Below, piece after piece: positions 25,537 to 34,987 of a stretch of 64,000 bases of DNA. The notes beneath the pieces were generated by a model. It saw nothing but the letters and a program-made list of their open reading frames with translations. It was not told the DNA's origin and made no database searches. A program made the position numbers and the translations under genes. Origin of the DNA: Dugong dugon (Eukaryota > Chordata > Mammalia > Sirenia > Dugongidae); contig CM057472.1 in assembly GCA_030035585.1 (NCBI GenBank), forward strand, positions 91,323,601-91,387,600. Direction: 5' to 3'. The first letter of the stretch is position 1. Each line of letters starts with the position of its first letter.

Positions 25537-25970
25537 GGATAACGTTAATAGCTGTTGTAAAACATAACTCCCAAATCCTGATGGTTTGACACAATATATT
25601 TTATTTCTTCTTGCTCAGACTGGAAGTACAATTGGGGTGGGGTGAAGAAAAAGCAAACCTCTGCTCCATGTAGTCATTCAGGATCTCAAAATGAAGGCTC
25701 TGCCATATTTAACATGTGGCTACAAGGTCACCCAAGGCATCAACGTCAGTTGGCAGAGACAATAGACAGAGAGACAGAGATCTGAGAAAGTTTTTATGGG
25801 CCAGGCCTGGAAGTGGCACATGTCAAACCCACTCACTTACATCCCATTGTCCAGAACTCAGTCATAGGGTCACATCTAAATAAAAGAAGGCCTGAAAAAA
25901 TAGATCTAGGTATATGTCCAGGAGGAGAGCGAAATAGATGAGGTGGAAAACTAGCTAGTGCCTGACAGAA
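25537..25970 (-). mobile_element. MLT1-like LTR, old, antisense
   Basis: The phrases agctgttgtaaaacataactcccaaatcctgatgg, tattttatttcttcttgctc, cctggaagtggcacatgtcaaacccactcac and ccattgtccagaactcagtcatagg recall an old MaLR-type LTR read in reverse. No coding region. The exact family is uncertain. Confidence 0.5.
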
Positions 25971-27698
25971 AATATTTGGAAAATATTTGCTAAAATTAAA
26001 CCATAATAGCCCCTTCTTCTCTCAGCAATCTTTAACCTCTCCAATAAACCATTACATGTAATCTCAATGTGTCACAGCCTTGGGCTAGATCTACGGAACT
26101 GTACTAGGATTTTGGCCTTCAAGAGTCTCCATTCTACTTTCTTTCTTCGGGAAGAAGCTTACTTGTGGCATTGGTCTACTGCTCACAATAACTTCCCATG
26201 AGGGTGCAATAAAGAATAGCATCATTGCCAAATTTATCTATTCATTATACTTTTCAGTCTTCAATTACATTTAGGGAAAGCTATCCAGAAAACTGTGACC
26301 TATTTCCACTCCCTGCCCCCAACCTTAGCCAAAGAGTTTAATTCCTCTTAAGGAATAAAGAATTTAATGATTTCCCATACTTAATTCAACAACTGACTAG
26401 AATGAACATGTTGAATAAAAAAATCCTAATTGCTGCCATTTTCCTATACATTGGAGTCCATGATGAATATAGGAACACTGCTTTAATAGAGAAAAACCTT
26501 TGGCAAAATTCCTTTCAGTGAAAACACTGTTAGCCCATTCTCAGTAAGTATACTTTCACCTCATTTGTAATATAAACACACATTTTTTTTTTTGTTTTGT
26601 GGGATACACATCAGCTATAAAACAATAACTGATTTACTGCAATTCTTGACCCTACTAGATACGAATAAACTTTCTTAGCTATACTGGATATTTTCCATAT
26701 AAAATGAGTAATAATAATGTTGGTCTTATGAAAAATGAAGTTTTCAAATAGGCTCAGAAAAGAAAACCAGCAAATATTCTAGCACTCAAATTTATGGTTT
26801 GAGCTTAGAAAATGAAAATGGATTAGGAATCAAAGAGGTTTTAGGGAACTGAATTCAAAATACTTAAGTTTCCACAACATATGGGGTTTTGATTTTTGCC
26901 AGTGTACAATGAATGATCAAGCTAAATATGAGTTGGCCAAACATCTGCTTGGTTAACTCCAGGATTGAAGAGCAATGTAGATTTCCTTTAAATAGCATAT
27001 TTTCTAATACCCCCGAAAGCAAATTTATAATTCTCTTTACAACTTTCTGATCTTAAATGAATTTTTGCTAACAGTTGCTTTGCATCTGATGTAGCTGGTG
27101 TTGGTAGAAATAATTATTTCAAAGTGCATCTCAATGAAAGTTAAATATAAAAAGACAGTCTTTGTTCAAATCTATGTCTCTCACCTCTGAAAATGTGCTT
27201 TGAAGAATAACAACACAATAGGCAAGTTAGAACAACTACAGGAATATCAGTTATCATGTAGTTGGATATATGTGCAAATTTTACTTGGTTTATTTCATCC
27301 TAGAGGAGCTGAAAATGCTTCATCATGAACGGAAATTATTTCATAATAGAACATTCCTCACTTAAATAATACAAGCTCTTCCAGAGCAGACTGAGCACAT
27401 TGTTACTGGCAACTAAAAAACAACTTTGGAAAGGGCTAAAACTGCCTTTCTCATTTTCTAAGACTTCACAAAATCACAGAAAAAAGATCTAGGTGTTGTT
27501 CTTCCCAATTCTGGATGTGAAAATTAAATCAGAAAGCTAATGCTTTCACCTGTCATATGAATTTGACAGTCTATAAAGAATATTAATAAAATTGTAGCTT
27601 CCTCTTATTATTTTTTTTTGTGACAACTATTAATTCAGGAATGGCCTAATTTTTGATTTGTCATGAGTGATCACTGGTCAATTTTTATAACTAAAATA
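25971..27698. other. Unassigned, repeat-poor stretch
   Basis: About 1.7 kb without a recognisable transposable element or coding frame. It is AT-rich but of mixed composition, so it is a possible place for unique or conserved non-coding sequence. Confidence 0.35.
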
Positions 27699-28227
27699 GG
27701 GCTTGGGAAACTACAACCTATGGGTTATATCCAGTCCTCTACGTGTTTTGTACTAATAGCAAAGAATGGCTTTTACATTTTATGGTTAAAAAAAATTAAA
27801 ATAATATTTCTTGATGTGTAAGAGTTATGTGAAATTAAGATTCTTGTGTCCATAAATAAAGCTTTATTGAAATACGGTCATGATCATTCATTTACATATT
27901 GCCTATGGCTGCTTTTGCATAAGAGTGTCAGAGTTAAGTAGTCTTGACAGAGACTATGAGTCCCCTGGTGGCTCGCTGGACTACTAGACAAAAGATCGTC
28001 GGTGAGAACCAACCCAGAGGCACCCCAGAAAACAGGCCTGATGATCTGCTTCTGAAAGTTCACAGCCTTGAAAACTCTATGGAGCAGTTCTACTCTGTAC
28101 ACATGGGTCGATATAAGTCAGAATCAACTCCATGGCAACCAACAACAACAATAACAACATCTTAAGACCCACAAAGCCTGAAGTATATTATCTGATTCTT
28201 TATAGGAAAAGTTTACTGACCTGTGAT
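27699..28227 (+). mobile_element. hAT-type DNA transposon, split by an AfroSINE
   Basis: The left part reads gggcttgggaaactacaacctatgggttatatccag, ataaataaagctttattgaaatacgg, catttacatattgcctatggctgc, and the right part (28164-28227) reads acccacaaagcctgaagtatattatctg and aaaagtttactgacctgtgat. The ends are roughly inverted (ggnnaaactan and agtttactgacc). This is the layout of a well-known hAT-Charlie type non-autonomous repeat. I am unsure of its exact name. Confidence 0.72.
27955..28163 (+). mobile_element. AfroSINE nested in the hAT element
   Basis: The head cccctggtggctcgctggactac, the long-subtype insert (aaacaggcctgatgatctgcttctgaaagttcacagcc), the tail atgggtcgatataagtcagaatcaactcc, and an aacaacaacaataacaaca end. 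It splits the hAT element, so it is younger. Confidence 0.88.
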
Positions 28228-28487
28228 CTAAAACAAACTGGAAGTAAGAGCATTTTTCAGAAAGGAAAAAAAAAAATTTTTCATTCAGTTACATGGAAAT
28301 CTTTTCTCAAAGATCAGTGTAGTTTGCATGGTACTGTGTCACCCAGATGATGTGGTTAAGAATGAGTTTGAATTTCACATTGCCACTTATTGCTGAGTCT
28401 TAACTTTAACGTGGTCATTAGTTTCTCATGTCTTCAACTTCTGAATGCCCTAGGAAACCTAATTGCAGGGGGTGAGTAGAGTATAGG

Positions 28488-28999
28488 TGTCTTGGTTTCC
28501 TAGGACTGCCCTAACAAAATACCACAAAGTGGGTAGCTTTAAAGAACAGAAATGTATTGTCTCACAGTTCTGGAGGCTGGAAGTCCAGGATCAGGGTGTC
28601 GGCCATGTTGATTTCTTCTGAGGGCTCGGAGAAATTGTTCCACACCTCTCTCTCCACTTCTGGTGGTTCTTCCACAGTCCTTGGTGTTTCTTGGCTTGCA
28701 CCTAATCTGCCTCCTTTGTCACATTGGCTTTCTTCCTGTTTAGCTCTGTCTCCCTGTCTGTTCTCCTCTTTTATATGTTGTTGTTAGATGCCATCAAGTC
28801 AGTTCTGACTCATAGCAACCCTGTGTACAACAGAATATAGGATTAATAAAGTGGGATTAGGACCCACCCTGCTCAGGTATGACCTCATGTTAACTGATAA
28901 CATCATCAAAGACCCTATTTCCAACCAAAGTCACGTTCACAGGTACCAGAGGTTAGGCGCAAATATATATTTTTGGAGGACACAATTCAATCTATAACA
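28488..28999 (-). mobile_element. MLT1-like LTR, antisense, with a nested RTE end
   Basis: The run from tgtcttggtttcctaggactgccctaacaaaataccac to ggacacaattcaatctataaca is the reverse complement of a MaLR/MLT1A-style LTR. It is interrupted at 28769-28833 by an RTE 3' end. No coding region. Confidence 0.82.
28769..28833 (-). mobile_element. RTE 3' terminus, very short insertion
   Basis: Only the last 65 bases of RTE, antisense (gttgttgttagatgccatcaagtcagttctgactcatagc, tgtgtacaacagaat). This is an extreme 5' truncation inside the LTR. An AfroSINE tail is an alternative, but the gtgtacaacagaat part is RTE-specific. Confidence 0.78.
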
Positions 29000-29074
29000 G
29001 GAGGAAAGAACATGAAAGGAAATAAACTACTATAGTTTATATCAGAAATGACTTATAGGAAAAACACATTCATC

Positions 29075-29106
29075 ACCCACACACACACGTACACACACAC
29101 ACACAA
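29075..29106. repeat. (AC)n microsatellite
   Basis: Alternating AC run just before the tail of an antisense AfroSINE. Confidence 0.85.
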
Positions 29107-29251
29107 ATCCTTTGTCATCAAGTCAATTCTAACTCATAGCAACCCTATAGGAGAGAGTAGAACTGCTGACCTTTTGGAGTAGAGGTGGATTTGAACTGCT
29201 GACCTTTTGGTTAGCAGCTGAGTTCTTAACCACTATACCACCAGGGCTCCA
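29107..29251 (-). mobile_element. AfroSINE, antisense
   Basis: The tail tcatcaagtcaattctaactcatagc lies at left and the head gaccttttggttagcagctgagttcttaaccactataccaccagggctcc at right. The phrase gctgaccttttgg occurs twice (29165-29177 and 29200-29212), so a short internal duplication is present. Confidence 0.93.
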
Positions 29252-30466
29252 CATTCATCATATTATTTAATAATATAAAAACGTCAACACATTTCAGGTG
29301 GTGCAATTTTGCTTTTAGAGTACAAGAAAACGCTGACTGGCACAAAGGATATTTGCTTTACTACAGCACCAACTTTCCACTCACTGTTAGGGGAAGGTGC
29401 AGCATACTGCACATGAGAAGTATGTATGAATTTTATACCTTAGTGTCTGTAGTGACATAGGAAGATGGTTAAGCAAAAAAATAAAATAAAATAATACAAA
29501 TATACAGGCATCTGAACCCACTGCAGTGCTCATTACTTCTGTGATGCAGCTTAAACATCTTTATCATTGAAACCTATAGATTTTCCATGTTAATTTAGAC
29601 TTGCTGATAGTTGTGTGGGAGGAATAGTGTCAAAAATGCAGCCATTTGCTTTGCAACCCTTACTTAAATGTCACTCACGGTTTTCAACACAAGCCTTTTA
29701 TTGATTGAGATTTCACCTCAGAGGGGAAGATTGGCAGTTTGGAATGCCTGGTTGTTTTCCGCTGGTTATTTGTTTGAAGCAGAGTCAAATAAGTGCCCAA
29801 GTCAATCAAGAGATTTCCAAATGCTTTTGAATTTTCAGGGTGCAAATAGAGCCTGGCCTTCAAAAAGACAGCAAATTTAACATGTTACAAGACCCGCATC
29901 TGTGTCATTAGAAGTGCCATTTTCAAACGGTCTCTATGTTGAAAGTTTAAGAAAAAAAAAAAGAATCCTGGCCTACGTTTTGATAACATCTTCTTTCTTC
30001 AGGGATTTAGAACAAAATTGTTGCCATTAGTTCATAATGTGAATTGCTGCCACGGGATATTTTTAGGGGAGAAAAATCTCAAAACAAGTGAGATACTGTA
30101 TTCATCTAAAATAGCTACAGGAAAAAGATGTTATGTTTTGTGACAAAACTATGATGTGGATTTTAAGTAAGTGACTCCAGTTTTCAAGTTCTAACACTTC
30201 TTCATAGCATATACTCTGGGAACTATAGGTAAGTTGTCCCTAGGGAGATTGTTTATCATATGACTACCCACGGTGAGTACAAACAAATGCTTCATCGTAT
30301 CTTTACATTTTAAAGATAAACTATCTTGAAAATATACATGTAAAAAAGCCTAAAAATAAAATTATGAAAAAATGGACATATAGTTTAGCCTGTTACCATC
30401 AACAAGTGGATGTGAAAACAGTGCAGACCCACTGGAAAATGTATCTTCAGATATATAGATAGATAG
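29252..30466. other. Unassigned, repeat-poor stretch
   Basis: No gene or named repeat is recognised. 29640-29930 has balanced composition and no repeat resemblance, so it is a candidate for unique non-coding sequence. Confidence 0.35.
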
Positions 30467-30899
30467 CTGCCTTGGAGTTAACTCTGGCTCATGACAACCT
30501 TGTTTACAAAAGAACAAAGAATTGTCTCTTCCCGTGTCATCCTCACAATCATGTTCAAGTCCTTCACTTGCAGTTATAGTGCCAACCTATCTGACTGAGT
30601 TTCTCCCTGGCCCTCGCTAGCCCTCTACGTCACCAAACATGATGTTCTTTTCTAGTGATCGATCTCTTCTGATGACATGTTTAAAGCAAGCAAGTTGAAC
30701 AATGTTCTCTTGTAATCCATAAGGTTTTTGTTGCCTAATATTTGAAAGTAGATTCTTCCTTGTCTATCTGAGACTCAAAGTTTCTCTGAAACCTGTCCAC
30801 CATGACTTTGCTGGTATTTGAAATACTAGTGGTATAACTTACATCATCACATCAATACACAACCCACCACGTTACTACAAACTGACAGCTAGGTGGTGG
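30467..30899 (-). mobile_element. Internally deleted RTE: 5' region joined to 3' end
   Basis: On the minus strand, 30899-30700 matches the RTE 5' region as seen in copy B (8400-8620). It then switches at about 30699 to the last 240 bases of RTE. The body of the element, about 2.8 kb, is missing. It is more diverged than the long copies. It may be a deleted LINE copy, or a member of a short non-autonomous family that keeps both RTE ends. Confidence 0.78.
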
Positions 30900-31111
30900 A
30901 TTTTTGAATAGTATATTCAAATTGTTATATTCAGAAATAAAATGCAACATTATTCAATAACAGAATTATGAGTTTATTTTTTCTGATCATGAAACTGCAC
31001 AGATTTTTTTTAATCACACCATAATTGATCTTAGCAGAATCATCAAGCCTAGATTTAACCTCTTTTTCTATTATTCAACCAGGCACAGTGTGTTGAGATG
31101 TTGATATTAAT

Positions 31112-32245
31112 TGTCTTAGTTATCTAGTGCTGCTATAACAAAAATACCACAAGCAGGTGGCTTGAACAAACAGAAACTTATTTTCTCACAGTTTTGTTGT
31201 TGTTGTTAGGTGCGATCTAGTCCATTCCAACTCATAGCGACCCTGTGTACTACAGAACTAAACACTGCCCGGGCCTGTGCTATGCTCTCAATTGTTGTGC
31301 TTGAGCCCATTGTTGCAGCCACTGTGTCAATCCATCTCTTTGAGGGTCTTCCTCTTTTTTGATGACCCTGTACTTTACCAAGTATGATGTCCTCCAGGGA
31401 CTGATCCTCCTGATAACGTGTCCGAAGTATGTAAGACGTAGTCTCACCATCCCTGCTTCTAAGGAGCATTCTGATTGTACGTCTTCCAAGACAGATTTGT
31501 TCATTCTTTTGGCAGTCCGTGGTATATTCAATATTCATCACCAACACCACAATTCAAAGGGATCAATTCTTTTTCAGTCTTCCTTATTCACTGTCCAGCT
31601 TTCACATGGATATGATTGAAAATACCATGGCTTGGGTCAGGCGCACCTTAGTCTTCAAGGTGACATCTTTGCTTTTCAACACTTTAAAGAGGTCTTTTGC
31701 AGCAGATTTGCCTAACACAATACGTCTTTTGATTTCTTGACTGCTGCTTCCATGGCTATTTATTGTGGATCCAAGAAAAATGAAATCCTTGACAACTTCA
31801 ATCTTTTCTCCGTTTATCATGATGTTGCTTATTGGTCCAGTTGTGAGGATTTTTGTTTTCTTTATGTTGAGGTATAATCCATACTGAAAGCTATGATCTT
31901 TGATCTTCATGAGTAAGTGCTTCAAGTCCTCTTCACTTTCAGCAAGCAATGTTGTGTCGTCTGCATAACGCAGGTTGTTAGTGAGTCTTCCTCCAACCCT
32001 AATGCCCTGTTCTTCTTCATATAGTCCACCTTCTCAGAGGTTAGGAGGCTGGAAGTCTGAATTCAGGGTACTGGATCTAGAGGAAGGCTGTTTTCTCTGT
32101 CAGCTCAGAAAAAGATCCTTGTCTTTTGAGCTACTGCTCCTGGGCAATCTTCATGTGGCTTGGCATCTCTCTTCCCCATCTCTACTTCTTTCACTTGCTT
32201 ATTTAATCTCTTTTATACCTCAAAAGAGATTGGCTTAAGACACAC
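31112..32245 (-). mobile_element. MaLR-like LTR, antisense, split by an RTE and truncated
   Basis: The left part 31112-31189 (tgtcttagttatctagtgctgctataacaaaaataccacaag to tctcacag) and the right part 32027-32245 (aggaggctggaagtctgaattcaggg to aagacacacccttcta) form one LTR when the RTE between them is removed. The right end is lost where an RTE fragment in the other orientation begins. It belongs to a sister subfamily of the LTRs at 10066 and 15423. Confidence 0.8.
31190..32026 (-). mobile_element. RTE LINE, antisense, inserted in an LTR
   Basis: The left end is the RTE 3' tail (ttgttgttgttgttaggtgcg) and the right end stops within the RT palm region. The flanks ctcacagtt and ctcagaggtt look like a diverged target duplication. 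The minus-strand frame 31949-31602 is a continuous 115-codon thumb segment, and just upstream of it the codons for YADD are intact at 31956-31967. This is one of the best-preserved RTE coding segments here, but it has only the C-terminal half of the protein. Confidence 0.93.
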
Positions 32246-32249
32246 CCTT

Positions 32250-32540
32250 CTATCTTGGAAAAGTACAGCCAGAATGCACCTTAGACGTGAGTATGGCAAG
32301 ACTTCTTCTCATGTACTTTGGACATGTTATCAGGAGGGACGTGGAAAAGGACATCATGCTTGGTAGAGCAGAGGGTCAGAGACAAAGAGGAAGACCCTCA
32401 GCAAGATGGATTGACACAGTAGCTGCAACAATGGGCTCAAATATAGCAACAATTGTGAGGATGATGCAGGACCAGGCAATGTTTCATTCTGCTATACATA
32501 GGGTCATTATTAGTTAGAACCAACTCAATGGCACCTAACA
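32250..32540 (+). mobile_element. RTE 3' fragment, sense
   Basis: Reads tggaaaagtacagccagaatgcacc through gttatcaggagggacgtggaaaagg to aatggcacctaacaaca, the last 290 bases of RTE. It faces the antisense RTE at 31190-32026, so the two form an imperfect inverted pair around the LTR remainder. Confidence 0.93.
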
Positions 32541-32660
32541 ACAGTCTTTACAGGTGCAGACAGCCAGGTCTTTCTCCCATGGAACTGCTGGCTGGGTATG
32601 AACTGCCAATCTTTCAGTTATGAGATAAGTGTTAAAAACCATTGTGTCACTAGGGTTTCT
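32541..32660 (-). mobile_element. AfroSINE head half, antisense
   Basis: The text ctttacaggtgcagacagccaggtctttctcccatgg, gaactgccaatctttcagttatgagataag and accattgtgtcactagggtttct is the head and long-subtype insert of AfroSINE. The tail half is absent where the RTE fragment ends. Confidence 0.75.
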
Positions 32661-33059
32661 TATATTAGTATTATCAATATGATAAAGATACAATATAATA
32701 GATGATATTTTAGCTATTTATAGTACAAAATACTGATCATTTACTTCCACAATTATTATTTTTTATTAATGTAAGTTGATGTTAGACATGTTAGGAAATA
32801 GACAAAATATAAAGAAGAAAATAAGAATAATCTATTCTTCCCTTTCTAGCAAAATCTTTTGTATATATCATCTCAGTTCTGGTTTTATGTACTTATATAT
32901 TTTGGAAAGTAAACTTTTTTTTCACTTACCAATATCAGAGACACTTTATCATTTTCTAAAAAAGAATCTCTTAAAAGTAGAGCAAATTATGATATCATAA
33001 TGGATGCTTCCCAGGGAAAAACATTTTATGGCATAGACCCCAGACTCAGATTACCTGGG

Positions 33060-33260
33060 CTTTCTTTAATAACCACCTCATCACCTGACATGTGCACTTG
33101 AGCACATCCCGTAACCTCTCTCTGCCTTAGTTTCCACGTACGAAAGAGAGATATAAAAACAATACCTATTTCATAGGGTTGTCACTATAATTTGATAATT
33201 TTGTATATGTACAGCAATTTAAACAATGCCTGGAACATGATACATATTGTACAAAAACCA
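33060..33260 (-). mobile_element. MIR SINE, antisense
   Basis: The series gtaacctctctctgccttagtttccacgtac, aatacctatttcatagggttgtcac, aacaatgcctggaacatga fits MIR reverse complement order well. Confidence 0.88.
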
Positions 33261-33417
33261 GTCATTATTATCATTTCTATTAAAAACGCCATGCTGTTAG
33301 ACATTTGGATTATTTCCAGTGTTTTGACCTTTTGAATAATGATATGCTTAACAATCTCAAACATAAATTTTTCTAAGAAAATAATTGTGAAATGATCTAT
33401 GATTTTGATTTGTTTGT

Positions 33418-34482
33418 TTTTTTTGGTTAGGTGCTATTCAGTCAGCTCCAACTCATAGTTAGCCTATGTACAACAGAACGAAACACTGCCCAGTCTTGCA
33501 CCATCCTCACAATCATTGCTATATTTGAGTCCCTTGTTGCTGCCACTGTCTAAATCCATCGTGTTGAGGGTCTTCCTCTTTTTTGATGACTCTGCCTTTA
33601 TCAAACATGATGCATTTCTCCAGGGTCTTGTACCTGCTGATAACATGTCCAAAGTAAGTGAGACAAAGTCTTGTCATCTTCACTTTCTCCTAAGGAGCAT
33701 CCTGGCTGTACTTCTTCCAAGACAGATTTGTTTGTTCTGGCAGTCCATGGTATATTCAATATTCTTTGGCAGCACAGTAATTCAAAAGCATCACTTCTTC
33801 TTCGAGCTTCCTTATTCATTGTCCAGCGAAAGCATGCAGTCACACCTTAGTCCTCTAAGTGACATGTTTGCTTTTTAACACTTTAAGAGGTCTTTTGAAG
33901 CAGATTTACCCAATGCAATACATTGTTTAATTTCTTGACTTGTACTTCCATGGGCATTGATCAAGTACAATAAAATCTTTGACAACTTCCGTCTTTTCTC
34001 CATTCTTCAAGATGTTGCTCATTGGTCCAGTTGTGAGGATTTTTGTTTCCTTTATGTTGAGGTGTAGTTCATCCTGAAGGTGTAATCTTTGATTTTCATC
34101 AGTAAGTACTTTAAGTCCTCACTTTTAACAAGCAAGGTTGTGTCATCTGCATATTGCTGGTGTTTAATCAGTCTTCCTCCAACCTGATACCTCATTCTTC
34201 TTCATATAATCCAGCTTATTGGATTATTTGCTCAGCATACAGATTGAAAAACTATGGTGAGAGATATAACTCTGATGCACACCTTTCCTGATTTTAAACC
34301 ACACATTTTCCCCTTGTTTTGTTCGAAAGACTGCCTCTTGGTGTATGTAATTGCATGAGTGCAATTAAGTGTTCTGGAATTCTTATTCTTTGCAATGTTA
34401 TACATAATTTGTAATGTCCTACATGGTCAAATGCCTTTGCATAGTCAATAAAACACAAGTAAATTTCTTTCTGGTATTAAGG
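33418..34482 (-). mobile_element. RTE LINE, antisense 3' third
   Basis: The left end carries the RTE 3' tail without the usual long aac repeat. The reverse complement runs back through the C-terminus, the thumb and the palm (YADD codons at 34142-34153, intact as a motif) to the FDCVD region near 34440. Frame 33843-33601 (minus) is the C-terminal piece. It is 5'-truncated and frameshifted, and it sits inside an old L1. Confidence 0.92.
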
Positions 34483-34987
34483 TCCAGAAAGATGAATTTC
34501 ATATATACTACAAAATTACCTTCCAGAATTTATACAATTTATTCTACCACCTGTCAGTTTGGGAGAGACTGTTTGGTAAGTACTAAAACTGGAATTTACT
34601 AGATTAGTTAAATATTTGTTTTGTGAGAAATTTTTATTTTCAATTGCCTAATCGTAAATGCATCTCCTTCATTTCTGAGTTTTTTAAAGACATTTTATTA
34701 TATGTCTTAATATTTTAAAGATGATAATGTTTAATTTGTCATTTTTAAAAATCATCCTGGTTTTGGTCTGCATTGAAATGTCATAAGTAGAAATAATATG
34801 TCTCTTTTAATGTTTTTTGCCTATTTGTGCATACTTTTTGGTATTTACATTATTTTCCCTGATTTATGTGTTTTTGTAGAATATTTCTGGTAATTATCTC
34901 ATTTTAATTTTTCTGTGTCATTTGTTTTACATCATCTCTTGAAAATACCATATATTTGGAATTTGATTTTAGTCCAATCTGTCTTCT

